NCBI RefSeq assembly: GCF_038595055.1
Contig: NZ_CP152002.1
Location: 1,408,501-1,472,500 of the forward strand
Direction: 5' to 3'
Length of the DNA stretch: 64,000 bases
Source of the DNA: Paenibacillus sp. FSL R7-0345
Lineage (GTDB): Bacteria; Bacillota; Bacilli; Paenibacillales; Paenibacillaceae
This document shows positions 17,322 through 25,544 of this stretch, piece after piece. The notes under the pieces are model-generated. The model did not search any database, was not told the DNA's origin, and worked only from the letters and a program-made list of their open reading frames with translations. A program made the translations under genes and the position numbers. Position 1 is the first letter of the stretch; every line of letters starts with the position of its first letter.

Positions 17322-18254
17322 CTAGTCCAGCATGTACTCCCTATATTTGTTCTTCCGGGGATTCAGGACAAATCCAATGCCGCTGACATAGCCGGATACA
17401 GCGTTGAAATTGCGCTTCAGCGTAAACTTGCCGGTCAGATAAGTGAGCGTCCAGAGGAGGGCGGCATAATTTTTTACCGGTGCTTTGCGCAGATTAAGCA
17501 GATAATAATGATTCACCGCTGTCGCACGGGCTACGCGTCCTGCCTTGTCGCGCGAGCTTGGCGACTCATGATGGGTGATCTTCATCTCTGGATTAATGAC
17601 AAGCTTGCCGTATTTGCTGGCCAGATGGCACATGTAAATGTCATCGGCCACGGCATAGCTGGTCATCCAGGGGTAGGGCTTCATATCCTTCAGTGACTCC
17701 CGCTTAAACGACATATTGCAGCCGTGAAAGAAGTCAGTCTCAAAAATATTCTCCGTCTCCCCCCAGAGCAGCAGCGAGCCGGCGAGGGTGCTGGCCGACA
17801 GTCTGCCCGGTGAAGCCGACATCTGGCAGGTCAGCCTGCCCAGGAGCTTGCCGGAGGCACTGCTGGATAAGCCCTTGGCGATGCCGCCGACGCCGACAAT
17901 GGAGGGATCCGAGGCATAGGTGTCGAGCATCCGGCGGATATAGAGCGGATCATCCAGCTCGGCATCATCGTCGAAGCTCAGCACAATATCCCCGTCGATC
18001 AGCCCGAGTGCTTCATAGCGGGAGAGCCAGACGCCGGGTTTGGTTTTGCGGTAATAATGAAGCTCGGCATTAGGCATCTGGGCCAGCACTTTGCGGAAAT
18101 GCGCCAGTACACTATCCTCAATCTCGCCGTCATCAACAATCAGCAGCTCAATTGAAACATCCTCCAGCTCGGTCTGCCTGCCGATGGATTCAATGCACAG
18201 CGTAAGATCACTGATCCGGTTGCGCGTGGGAATGACTATGGATACATCATGCAT
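17322..18254 (-). CDS. Family 2 glycosyltransferase
   Basis: A 310-residue GT-A fold glycosyltransferase. The start VSIVIPTRNR is the classic nucleotide-sugar-binding strand, followed by IVDDGE near residue 41 and the metal-binding D95-D96-D97 in LSFDDDAEL. A hydrophobic or basic C-terminal segment around residues 235-290 may bind the membrane. It would transfer a sugar to a polysaccharide or lipid acceptor. No other polysaccharide genes adjoin it, so the acceptor is unknown. ATG at 18254; the stop is close to an inverted sequence rather than a clear terminator. Confidence 0.88.
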   Translation of the reverse strand: MHDVSIVIPTRNRISDLTLCIESIGRQTELEDVSIELLIVDDGEIEDSVLAHFRKVLAQMPNAELHYYRKTKPGVWLSRYEALGLIDGDIVLSFDDDAELDDPLYIRRMLDTYASDPSIVGVGGIAKGLSSSASGKLLGRLTCQMSASPGRLSASTLAGSLLLWGETENIFETDFFHGCNMSFKRESLKDMKPYPWMTSYAVADDIYMCHLASKYGKLVINPEMKITHHESPSSRDKAGRVARATAVNHYYLLNLRKAPVKNYAALLWTLTYLTGKFTLKRNFNAVSGYVSGIGFVLNPRKNKYREYMLD

Positions 18255-18704
18255 GCTGCTGCTCCTTCCGGGACGCTTGTGCCGTCCTGTAGACTTGGAT
18301 TAAGTAATCTTCCGGATAATCTTGTTAACCCAAGTGTACCCTCATCCCGGGGAGGCCGTATATACCACTTTTGTGTACTTTTTTGCGGATTTTCTGAAAT
18401 TTACAGCTGTGTGCCAGCAGGCAGTTAGGCTTCCAGTGCACTGCTTTATTGATTTTGTTGAAAAAAAGGCACTTATTATCTCGCGGTTTGCCCAGCAGAC
18501 TAGTTTAGTTGGAGAAAGAGTACTTAAAAGTATAGATTGTACTCCTGATACCGCATAGTGGACAATTTAGATGACGATTTTCCACCTAAGTTCCATAAAT
18601 ACTGAGAAAGGCTAGAATTAAGTGTTGAAAATCCAATTAGAATCTTGAACGCGCGTCTTTAAGTTTGATTAACCCCGGTACATGTGCGGAGCCGCAGAAT
18701 ACGT
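18255..18704. other. Intergenic region, no gene seen
   Basis: About 450 bases between the divergent glycosyltransferase and DsbA-family genes. A 78-codon + strand frame at 18322-18558 lacks a ribosome-binding site. No structured RNA or repeat was recognised. Confidence 0.5.
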
Positions 18705-18733
18705 TTGTAATTTTCGGTTTATAACTATATAAT
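18705..18733 (+). promoter_or_regulatory. Sigma-A type promoter for the DsbA-family gene
   Basis: TTGTAA (18705-18710), a 17-base spacer and TATAAT (18728-18733), about 110 bases before the start codon. Confidence 0.65.
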
Positions 18734-18842
18734 TGTAAGTGACATATTATTTGTTAATGAACCTTGATGATGTATGTGATAGGACAGATATTGCCGAGGG
18801 TTACATTAACTAAACATGCACAACTATTAGGAGGAACTCACT

Positions 18843-19565
18843 ATGAGAATAGATGTATGGTCTGACTATGCCTGCCCTTTCTGCTATATCGGCAAAAGAC
18901 GGCTGGAGCACGCACTGAGCCAATTCCCGGACCGTGACAAGGTAGAGGTTGTGTTCCGCAGCTTCCAGCTTGATCCGACAGCACGGACGGATGAAAGCAG
19001 AGACATTCATGAAATGCTTGCATCCAAATACGGAATGACCCGCGATAAAGCCAAAGCGATGAATGAACAGCTTGCAGAGCAGGCACAGGGTGTCGGCTTG
19101 CAGTTTAATTTTGATACGCTGGTGCCTACGAATACTTTTGACGGACATCGCCTGAGTCATTATGCTGCTACCAAAGGTAAAGCTAAAGAGCTGACTGAAC
19201 GTCTGCTAAAAGCGTACTTCACCGATTCAGTGAACATCGGCAAGCATGATGTCCTGGCCTCGCTGGCTGCAGAAGTGGGACTTGATGCGGATGAAGTATC
19301 CGCAGTCCTGAACAGCGATGCTTATACAGCTGAAGTGAATCAGGATATTGATGCGGCACGTCAGCTGAATGTGACCGGCGTTCCGTTCTTTGTCTTCAAT
19401 AATAAATATGCCGTATCAGGCGCACAGCCCGGCCCGGTATTCACCGAGGTGCTCGACACCGTCTGGGCGGAAGAGCAGAGTAAGCCTGCCCTGCAGGTTA
19501 TCGGCCAGCCCAAATCGCAGACTCCGGACGGCGAAGGCTGCGATGACGGCTCCTGTAGCATCTGA
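18843..19565 (+). CDS. DsbA family oxidoreductase, FrnE-like
   Basis: A 240-residue thioredoxin-fold protein with a helical insertion. The active site is C11-P-F-C14 in SDYACPFCYIGKRRLE, and the cis-Pro loop is TGVPFFVFNNKYAVSGAQP. There is no signal peptide, so it acts in the cytosol, as FrnE/YwbO-type proteins do. These are linked to disulfide chemistry and oxidative stress and were first named from polyketide clusters. The C-terminus ends CDDGSCSI, adding two Cys beyond the core. AGGAGG lies 8 bases before the ATG. The gene stands alone. Confidence 0.9.
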   Translation: MRIDVWSDYACPFCYIGKRRLEHALSQFPDRDKVEVVFRSFQLDPTARTDESRDIHEMLASKYGMTRDKAKAMNEQLAEQAQGVGLQFNFDTLVPTNTFDGHRLSHYAATKGKAKELTERLLKAYFTDSVNIGKHDVLASLAAEVGLDADEVSAVLNSDAYTAEVNQDIDAARQLNVTGVPFFVFNNKYAVSGAQPGPVFTEVLDTVWAEEQSKPALQVIGQPKSQTPDGEGCDDGSCSI

Positions 19566-19744
19566 TTACTGCATCCGCTGGGCGGATTGCTGATCCGATT
19601 AAGGGAATGCTGGTCAGATTAAAGGATAGGCGGATTTGAGCTGAATAAGAGCAATACGGTCCGTTAGAATCACCAGTGCGGATGTTTTATAGGTTGTACA
19701 GTACTGCTGCACCGCTGAGTGTGTTAAGAACAAGAGTGTTGAAT

Positions 19745-19905
19745 AGCGAGGCTGAGCATAGTGGTAAACTGGAGCGCAACCGGACAACTGGAGCGTACCG
19801 GGTAAACCGAAACACAACCAGACAAACTAAAGCTTACCGGACCAACCGGAGCACAACCAACTGCAACCAACCGGGGCGCAGCCAGTCCAACTGGAGCAAT
19901 AAGGC
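19745..19905. repeat. Degenerate tandem repeat, CAACTGGAGCGCAACCGGA-like
   Basis: In the gap after the DsbA-family gene there are about six imperfect units of 20-30 bases with cores such as AACTGGAGCG, CAACCGGAC, CCAACCGGAGCACAACC and CCAACTGGAGC. An open frame of 82 codons crosses it, but its composition simply reflects the repeat and it has no ribosome-binding site. Confidence 0.55.
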
Positions 19906-19931
19906 ACGCATAGCCGCCGCATAGCATACAC

Positions 19932-19973
19932 AAAACCGCCAGATCTCCGGCAAGTGGAGATCTGGCGGTTTTT
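19932..19973. terminator. Bidirectional intrinsic terminator
   Basis: AAAACCGCCAGATCTCC pairs perfectly with GGAGATCTGGCGGTTTTT across a seven-base loop. It serves the convergent DsbA-family and oleate hydratase genes. Confidence 0.93.
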
Positions 19974-20001
19974 CGCGGTTAATATGTGCAGTAAACCCCC
20001 G

Positions 20002-21582
20002 CTACCTAAACGAAGTCACAAGTCCCGAAAGCAGTGTCCGCACATCATATTGATACTGGTTTATCGGCTCAACCGGGCGGCCTACACCCATGAGGGTATA
20101 GACAGCGATACGTGCGGCGCGCACGGAGTATTCTTCGGTGAACACGACGTCGTCCGGGATTTCACAGAACTGGCTGATGAACGCCAGGTTGGTCGAGCCT
20201 GCCGGCACAACCTGCGGCCGGTCGGTGCCAAGCCGCGGCATAAACTGGGACGTAATGTACGGCATCATGCACGGGATACAGTTGGCAGTGGCCATGATCC
20301 CGTCCCGGTGCGCCTCAAAATGCAGATGGCCGATCAGCTCCTGCATAATCTCTTCCCCGGTACAGTCGCACATTCTTTTGTTGACGAAATCACCGACCTT
20401 GTCCGGATACAGTCCGTAGCCCCAGAATACCTTAACATGCTCAGGCTGATTGCGGAAATGCGGCTGGAAGGCCAGCACCACCGACATGAACCAGCTTGAA
20501 TCCTTGAAGGTGACAAGCGCGCCTGTGCCGGCCCGGTTGCGGGTGAACCGCTCCATCAGGTCAAAGAAGACGGAATCCTGAAAGGTGACGGTAAAGGATT
20601 CCCATTTCGATTCGTCCACATAGTCTGCGAACGGGGAGGGATTGCCGAGTCCGGGCTTTTTGGCGGCGATGTTCTCCCACAGCTTCCAGGAGCTGCCCTT
20701 GCCGTTTAGCTCAGGAGCGGAGGTCATCGAGCCAAGACTGGCGCTTTCGGTCATCGAGCCGTTCGTGACAATGACGAGATCGCCCTCTTTTACCTCAATT
20801 ATATCCGCCATACCCTGGCGCAACACATTCATTTGCGTAACCGTAATGCCGTCGCCTTCCTTAAACTGCAGGTCGGTTACGGTACATTTCAGTGAGAAGT
20901 CCACACCGAGCGGCTCCAGATACTTTTGCAGAGGCAGAATGATGGAATCATACTGGTTATACGGAGTGCGCGTTACCCCCTCCAGTGTCTGAATCCGCGG
21001 AAACTCATGCATGAAGCGGAGCATGTACCGTTTGAACTCAACTGCGCTGTGCCAAGGCTGGAAGGCGAAGGTGGTCGCCCACATGTACCAGAAATTTGTC
21101 TCAAAAAAATGCGGCCCAAACCAGTCATTAATCCGCGCCTTGCCCATCGCTTCCTCCGGTGTAATGATCAGCTTGCCCAGCGCCAGCCGGTCGGCCATAT
21201 CGAAGCCCATCGACAGCACATCCTGGACCTCGCCATTCCGGTCAATTAGCCGCGCATTGGAATGAGTGGGATTAGCCTTATCGAAGGCGATAATTTCCTC
21301 GCGTACCGATTGTCCCGGATGGTCAATGGAAGGAATGGTGCTTAGCAGCTCCCACAGATTCTCATACGCTTCATCGTTAAGCATCCGTCCGCCGCGGATC
21401 ACATAACCTTGCTCTACATCGCCTGCACCGTCATTGCTGCCGCCGAGGATATGCATTTCTTCAATAATATGAATGTTTGCTCCCGGAAAATCACAGTCCC
21501 TGACGAGATAAGCCGCACCCGCAAGGGATGCAATGCCGCCGCCTACAAAATAAACCTGCCGGTTACCGTACTCTTTTGCCAC
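20002..21582 (-). CDS. ohyA: Oleate hydratase (FAD-dependent, MCRA family)
   Basis: A 526-residue flavoprotein. The family adds water to the cis-9 double bond of oleic acid, giving 10-hydroxystearate, and helps detoxify host or environmental unsaturated fatty acids. The Rossmann motif FVGGGIASLAGAAYL near the N-terminus, the GGRMLNDEAYENLW region, and the late PAGSTNLAFISQFCEIPDDVVFTEEYSVR segment are characteristic. The frame is open 30 codons further upstream, but GTG at 21582 lies 8 bases after GGAGG and matches the family N-terminus (VAKEYGNRQVYFVGGG), so it was chosen. The gene is monocistronic. Confidence 0.92.
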   Translation of the reverse strand: MAKEYGNRQVYFVGGGIASLAGAAYLVRDCDFPGANIHIIEEMHILGGSNDGAGDVEQGYVIRGGRMLNDEAYENLWELLSTIPSIDHPGQSVREEIIAFDKANPTHSNARLIDRNGEVQDVLSMGFDMADRLALGKLIITPEEAMGKARINDWFGPHFFETNFWYMWATTFAFQPWHSAVEFKRYMLRFMHEFPRIQTLEGVTRTPYNQYDSIILPLQKYLEPLGVDFSLKCTVTDLQFKEGDGITVTQMNVLRQGMADIIEVKEGDLVIVTNGSMTESASLGSMTSAPELNGKGSSWKLWENIAAKKPGLGNPSPFADYVDESKWESFTVTFQDSVFFDLMERFTRNRAGTGALVTFKDSSWFMSVVLAFQPHFRNQPEHVKVFWGYGLYPDKVGDFVNKRMCDCTGEEIMQELIGHLHFEAHRDGIMATANCIPCMMPYITSQFMPRLGTDRPQVVPAGSTNLAFISQFCEIPDDVVFTEEYSVRAARIAVYTLMGVGRPVEPINQYQYDVRTLLSGLVTSFR

Positions 21583-21821
21583 AAAAGTCGCCTCCATAGG
21601 GTTGTTAATATGATGTGTCCTTCTCTTACTGCCCCTAATGTAATCCAAGCGCGGAATAGAAGGTATAATCAAAACCGCCGGAGTGTAATGATTTTGGTCA
21701 TTTGGCTTAAAGTGTCTAGTTTTTTGACAATAATACCAGAAAAGGAACTTTTATCTGAGCGTCGAATAGCTAGGGGAGCCGGACAGGCGCAAATTTTGCT
21801 GACAGACAGGAGCTGGATAGG

Positions 21822-22169
21822 ATGATTAAGGGTTTTGGCGGAGTATTCTGGAGAACTAACAATCTGGAGGCGGTAAAAAAATGGTACAGTGAAGTGCTGC
21901 AGCTGGATATCGGAGAGTGGAACGGGACGGTGATCAGACCGCAGGCGGGAAATGAGACGGTTTTTTCATTTTTTTCCGGGGACGACCCTTATTTTCCGGC
22001 AAATCAGCAGGTAATGCTGAACTTTGAAGTGGATGATCTGAACGAAATGATCGCGCAGCTTGAACGCCTTGGTGTACCCCTTACAAAGGACAAGCAGTCC
22101 GGTGAATACGGAACCTTTATCTGGATTCTAGACCCTGACGGCCGGCTGGTTGAGCTGTGGGAGAGATAA
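21822..22169 (+). CDS. VOC family protein (glyoxalase-like)
   Basis: A 115-residue single-domain vicinal-oxygen-chelate protein. The two beta-alpha-beta-beta-beta halves are visible: FGGVFWRTNNLEAVKKWYSEVL at the start and MLNFEVDDLNEMIAQLERLGV, then FIWILDPDGRLVELWER at the end, with a terminal metal-ligand Glu. VOC proteins include glyoxalases, dioxygenases and antibiotic-resistance proteins, and nothing here fixes the substrate. GGAGCTGGATAGG precedes the ATG. The stop is followed by an AAAAAAAGCTG / CAGCTTTTT hairpin. Confidence 0.88.
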   Translation: MIKGFGGVFWRTNNLEAVKKWYSEVLQLDIGEWNGTVIRPQAGNETVFSFFSGDDPYFPANQQVMLNFEVDDLNEMIAQLERLGVPLTKDKQSGEYGTFIWILDPDGRLVELWER

Positions 22170-22203
22170 CGGATTGTACGAAAAAAAGCTGCGCGCCGCA
22201 GGG

Positions 22204-22773
22204 TCACGTCAGCTTTTTCTCGTATTTATGCAGCGCTTTGGTAAAATTGCCTTCGATCATCGCGCTGAGCTGTTCAATAATGTGCTTCGGCTGCTCCTTC
22301 ATTCCGCTGCGCATCCATTGAATAATGAGTCCTGTAAAGGCCAGAGTGTAAAAATTGGCGATAAACGCCTTGTCCTTGCTGCTGACCTCCATACCTGCTG
22401 AAAGTTCCTGAATCACGCCCATCACGAGATCATTGGTTACCTCATACAGATAGGTATCCAGATGACTTCTGCCAAGTGAATCCAGTGTGTTGCAGCAGAA
22501 GGCTTTATTATTTTCGATATAGCAAAAGATCCTGTAAAAGCCGTCCGTCCAAGTGCTGTAGCTGCGGTACCGGGCAATGCTCTCAACCGCCTCTGTCTGG
22601 TAAATCCAGCCGAGCAGCTCGAAAATATCCTGAAAATGATAATAAAAGGTCTGGCGGTTCAAGCCGCAATCCTCCACCAGATGTCTTACGGTGATTTTGT
22701 TCAGCGGAGTATGCTCCATCAGCTGCTTCAAGGAGCCGGCCAGCGCTTTTTTAGTCAGAAGGGAAGTGGACAT
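22204..22773 (-). CDS. TetR family regulator, DhaS-like
   Basis: A 189-residue regulator. Its DNA-binding part TKKALAGSLKQLMEHTPLNKITVRHLVEDCGLNRQTFYYHF and the C-terminal domain around FIANFYTLAFTGLIIQWMRSGM match the TetR_C_8 group that contains DhaS, the activator of dihydroxyacetone kinase operons. No dha genes are in the window, so the target is unknown. Other members of this C-terminal family sit next to unrelated genes. It starts at ATG 22773 with an AGGTGACC site. A hairpin overlaps its last codons and separates it from the convergent VOC gene. Confidence 0.88.
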   Translation of the reverse strand: MSTSLLTKKALAGSLKQLMEHTPLNKITVRHLVEDCGLNRQTFYYHFQDIFELLGWIYQTEAVESIARYRSYSTWTDGFYRIFCYIENNKAFCCNTLDSLGRSHLDTYLYEVTNDLVMGVIQELSAGMEVSSKDKAFIANFYTLAFTGLIIQWMRSGMKEQPKHIIEQLSAMIEGNFTKALHKYEKKLT

Positions 22774-22837
22774 AGGGTCACCTCATTTTGGGAATCCTCT
22801 GATACAATAGCAAATCCGGATACGTTAAAGGACTGTC

Positions 22838-23233
22838 TCAGTCCTGACGCCTGCGCTTAACCAGGTAATAGATTCCTTCAGCGACGAGCCCCAGCGCAAA
22901 ACCGCCCAGCGTGTACATTACGAAAGTGAGAAAGCCCGCCAGATCCTCCCAGCCGGACATATCTCTATATGTGTAGCTGAACATCAGAATAAGTCCGGTA
23001 ATCAGACCGGCTGTAGACAGGCACCACACCAGCCGGCCCCCGAGCCAGCCGAGCAGATTGAACAACCCGGACACCACCAGTGCAAGCAGGCCAAACCGGA
23101 GAGTAATCATCAGATCAAAAGGTTCGGCAAGCACGGCAAAGCGGTACAATAGCAGGACTGCCCAGAACAGGAGGCCGTAAACGGCCATCCAGCGGAACCA
23201 GGTTTGGCTTTTGGCGGTTGGCAAAAATCTCAT
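22838..23233 (-). CDS. Small four-helix membrane protein, unknown
   Basis: A 131-residue protein with four predicted transmembrane segments (about residues 16-35, 45-65, 70-88 and 100-122) and a basic C-terminus ending VKRRRQD. I do not recognise the family. It lies 23 bases downstream of the 171-codon gene on the same strand and is probably cotranscribed with it. An opening with several basic residues suggests an inward N-terminus. Confidence 0.75.
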   Translation of the reverse strand: MRFLPTAKSQTWFRWMAVYGLLFWAVLLLYRFAVLAEPFDLMITLRFGLLALVVSGLFNLLGWLGGRLVWCLSTAGLITGLILMFSYTYRDMSGWEDLAGFLTFVMYTLGGFALGLVAEGIYYLVKRRRQD

Positions 23234-23256
23234 AGCCCGTTCACCCCATTATCAGT

Positions 23257-23772
23257 TTATACCTTCTCCAGCTCTTCCGCACTCTGCAGCAGATGGGCCA
23301 GCAGGTCCGGAATGTCTTCCATTTGCTCCTCGGTGATCTGCCGCTTGAACGAGAGCTGGATACAGTTGTTGTAAATACCTTTGACTGCACCATAGCAGAA
23401 GCTGAGGGATTGCTCAGGCTTCAATTCAGGCCCCCAAACGCCGGTCAGAATGCGTTCAATTGCCGGGCACTGCCGCGCTGTATCGGTTACTTCCATATAA
23501 AAGCGAAGCAGCAGGCTGCAGCCGGGATTGCTGTCCGGGGTCTCCAGGATTTCATCGCTGAGCTCCTTCACGGAGGAGAGGAGAACAACCTCGGAGGTTA
23601 CCTTGAATCCGCCGGTCAGCTTGAAGGCAAGCGTGAATTCCCTGGACATTACGGCCAGATCAAGCAGGTCGGTGCGGCCCGTAATCATCAGGATACCGTC
23701 CAGATTATCGTAGTCGTACAGCTGGTTTTCAAAGGCAATTTTGATATTGTCAAAAACAGTAGGGTGGAACAA
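23257..23772 (-). CDS. Conserved-looking hypothetical protein
   Basis: A 171-residue soluble, acidic and mostly helical protein beginning MFHPTVFDNIKIAFEN. No catalytic or metal motif is visible and I do not recognise a family. The start FDNIKIAFENQLYDYDNLDG followed by a mixed beta region and a helical tail resembles small cytosolic proteins found across Paenibacillus, but this is an impression only. It heads a two-gene unit with the membrane protein downstream. Codon use is like that of its neighbours. Confidence 0.7.
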   Translation of the reverse strand: MFHPTVFDNIKIAFENQLYDYDNLDGILMITGRTDLLDLAVMSREFTLAFKLTGGFKVTSEVVLLSSVKELSDEILETPDSNPGCSLLLRFYMEVTDTARQCPAIERILTGVWGPELKPEQSLSFCYGAVKGIYNNCIQLSFKRQITEEQMEDIPDLLAHLLQSAEELEKV

Positions 23773-23911
23773 GCAGGCACCTTCTTACGTTTTTCTGTTT
23801 ATTGTATCATGACGCAAATGAGAGCGGAAATGTTCCGGGCGGCGGGCCTGGAAATTGCCGGGCAGCTCAGCTGGGAAATACGGATGTCATTGTGTGACCG
23901 GGCGGTGATAA

Positions 23912-23958
23912 GTAAAGGGTGTGTCCCGGCAGTTAATGCTGCCGGACACACCCTTTTA
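23912..23958. terminator. Terminator-like hairpin
   Basis: A long stem AAAGGGTGTGTCC-CGGCAG / CTGCCG-GACACACCCTTTT with one bulged C. It is downstream of rluA on the minus strand, 240 bases away across a repeat cluster. Confidence 0.7.
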
Positions 23959-23989
23959 TAAATTAGCAATCTGATTAATGGATCGCCTT

Positions 23990-24197
23990 AACTGGCTTAA
24001 GCAGATAGCTGCACTTTGTACACTTATTTCGGCGTATTATCGAGTAAATGAGAGAATAACTGCAGTTTGTACAACTATATTCGCTAATTTCACGATATTT
24101 CGGGTAAAATGCAAAAATAACTGCACAAAGTGCAGTTATTCTGTACAACCACTATAAAACAGGCAATATGGCTGCACAAAGTGCAACTATCTGCTTA
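23990..24197. repeat. Intergenic repeat cluster, second set of the TGCACTTTGTACAACTA family
   Basis: At least four copies: GATAGCTGCACTTTGTACACTTA near 24001, AATAACTGCAGTTTGTACAACTA near 24054, the perfect palindrome ATAACTGCAC-AAA-GTGCAGTTAT at about 24116-24138, and GGCTGCACAAAGTGCAACTATCTGC near 24168. The last copy abuts the rluA stop codon. The same family occurs at 12540-12760. Confidence 0.65.
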
Positions 24198-25235
24198 TTA
24201 GTTCGCCGGTGCAGGCGCGGTGTACTTCAGGAACGTCTTCGGAATCGGGCTCTCGAAGGTCAGCAGGTCACCGGTCGTCGGGTGGACGAAGGAGAGCACG
24301 CGGGCATGCAGGCCGAGCCGGCCGACAGCCTTGGTTTCAGCGCCGTATTTCTTGTCCCCGGCGATTGGATGGCCGATGTCGGCCATGTGGACGCGGATCT
24401 GGTTTTTGCGTCCGGTCTCAAGCCGCACTTCCAGCAGGGAGAAGTGGCGGTTCGCCTGGATCAGCTTATAATGCGTTACAGCATGCAGGCCGTCGCCTTC
24501 ATGCGGGCTGGAGTACATTTTGAGCGTGGAGGTTTCCTTCAGCCAGGAGCTGATGGTGCCTTCGGCTTTTTTGACGGCTCCTTCCACAAGCGCCACGTAG
24601 GAACGCTCCTTGACCATGTCTTTCCAATTGATCTGCATCTTTTGCTGCACCGCTTCGCTTTTGGCGAACATCATAACGCCGGAGGTGTCGCGGTCCAGCC
24701 GGTGCACCACAAAGATACGGTTACGCGGATTGCCGAGGCGCACATGCTCCATCAGCTGGCGGTACGCGGTCTGTTCATTTTCATCGCCGGTGGCGATCGA
24801 CAGCAGTCCGGCATCCTTCTGGATGACAATCAGGTCATCATCCTCATGGACGATAGTCAGTCCGGCCATTTCCTTGGCCTGCACCTGCTTCTCCAGATCG
24901 ATAGCTACGGTCTGGCCCGGCTGCAGCGCATAGTTATGCTTCGTCACCGCTTTGCCGTCCACAGATACTTGTCCGCGGGAGAGCAGGGACTTGACGGAAT
25001 TGCGTCCGCGTCCGGCCAGGGTCTCCAGCAGAAACGGCAGAAGCTCGGCCGGCTCCTTTACAGTATAGCTTTTGACCGGAGGGGCAGTCTTTGCTTTTGC
25101 TGTCTGGCCGGGCTTGCCGCCCGGTTTATTGGAACGGGTTCTTGCACCCGGTTTGTTCTGGGATTTGGCCTGGGAGGAAGCAGCAGGTTTAGCGCCCCGT
25201 CTGGACGCCTCATTAGGATTTCTTCTTGTATTCAT
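24198..25235 (-). CDS. RluA family pseudouridine synthase
   Basis: A 345-residue RNA pseudouridine synthase. Residues 1 to about 55 form a Lys/Arg/Pro/Gln-rich disordered extension, followed by an S4 RNA-binding domain (about 60-120, with SLLSRGQVSVDG) and the RluA catalytic domain. The catalytic Asp is in HRLDRDTSGVMMF, and the RluA-specific LETGRKNQIRVHMADIGHPIAGDKKYG is complete. Family members modify 23S rRNA or tRNA. The ATG at 25235 lies 9 bases after GGAG; a GTG two codons upstream is alternative. The target uridine cannot be deduced. The basic N-terminal tail is longer than usual. Confidence 0.9.
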   Translation of the reverse strand: MNTRRNPNEASRRGAKPAASSQAKSQNKPGARTRSNKPGGKPGQTAKAKTAPPVKSYTVKEPAELLPFLLETLAGRGRNSVKSLLSRGQVSVDGKAVTKHNYALQPGQTVAIDLEKQVQAKEMAGLTIVHEDDDLIVIQKDAGLLSIATGDENEQTAYRQLMEHVRLGNPRNRIFVVHRLDRDTSGVMMFAKSEAVQQKMQINWKDMVKERSYVALVEGAVKKAEGTISSWLKETSTLKMYSSPHEGDGLHAVTHYKLIQANRHFSLLEVRLETGRKNQIRVHMADIGHPIAGDKKYGAETKAVGRLGLHARVLSFVHPTTGDLLTFESPIPKTFLKYTAPAPAN

Positions 25236-25329
25236 GTGCACATTCTCCGTCCTGTAATAGAGTACTCCTCAATATACCACGGCCGCTGAAGAAATACTAT
25301 GGAACCGCCGCCGGGCTTAGGAAGAAGCG

Positions 25330-25515
25330 CTACAGATAAATCAGCAGTCCGGCAAAAATTGCCCCCGCCGCTCCTGTGCAGACCCAGCCTATAACAGCCG
25401 CATATTTACGTTCCCGTACCCAGCCGCTGGTTCTGTAAATATTCCGGTCTACAGACAGCAGCACCAGCGCCGAGAACAGCAGCACCATAGCGGTGCAGGC
25501 GAGCAAACGGATCAT
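25330..25515 (-). CDS. Small two-helix membrane protein, last gene of the germination operon
   Basis: A 61-residue protein with two transmembrane helices (about 4-22 and 43-60) and a basic loop GWVRERKYAAV between them. It starts at ATG 25515 after a perfect AAAGGAGG. It is 29 bases downstream of the GerKC-type gene. Small hydrophobic proteins of this size often close ger operons, and some are annotated as the CLC_0170 family; this match is tentative. A role in germinant-receptor assembly, like that of small GerD/GerE-type accessory subunits, is inference only. Confidence 0.75.
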   Translation of the reverse strand: MIRLLACTAMVLLFSALVLLSVDRNIYRTSGWVRERKYAAVIGWVCTGAAGAIFAGLLIYL

Positions 25516-25544
25516 ACAGATCTCCTCCTTTACCAAAATCAGAT

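Noticed and set aside
18322-18558. 78-codon + strand frame in the gap before the DsbA-family gene
   Set aside because: No ribosome-binding site and no conserved-looking segment.
19676-19924. 82-codon frame over the CAACCGGA repeats
   Set aside because: The Asn/Arg/Thr-rich product only reflects the repeat, and no ribosome-binding site precedes it.
24168-25289. 373-codon + strand frame antisense to rluA
   Set aside because: It mirrors the RluA coding frame, has no ribosome-binding site and a His/Arg/Gln-rich composition typical of antisense frames in GC-rich DNA.
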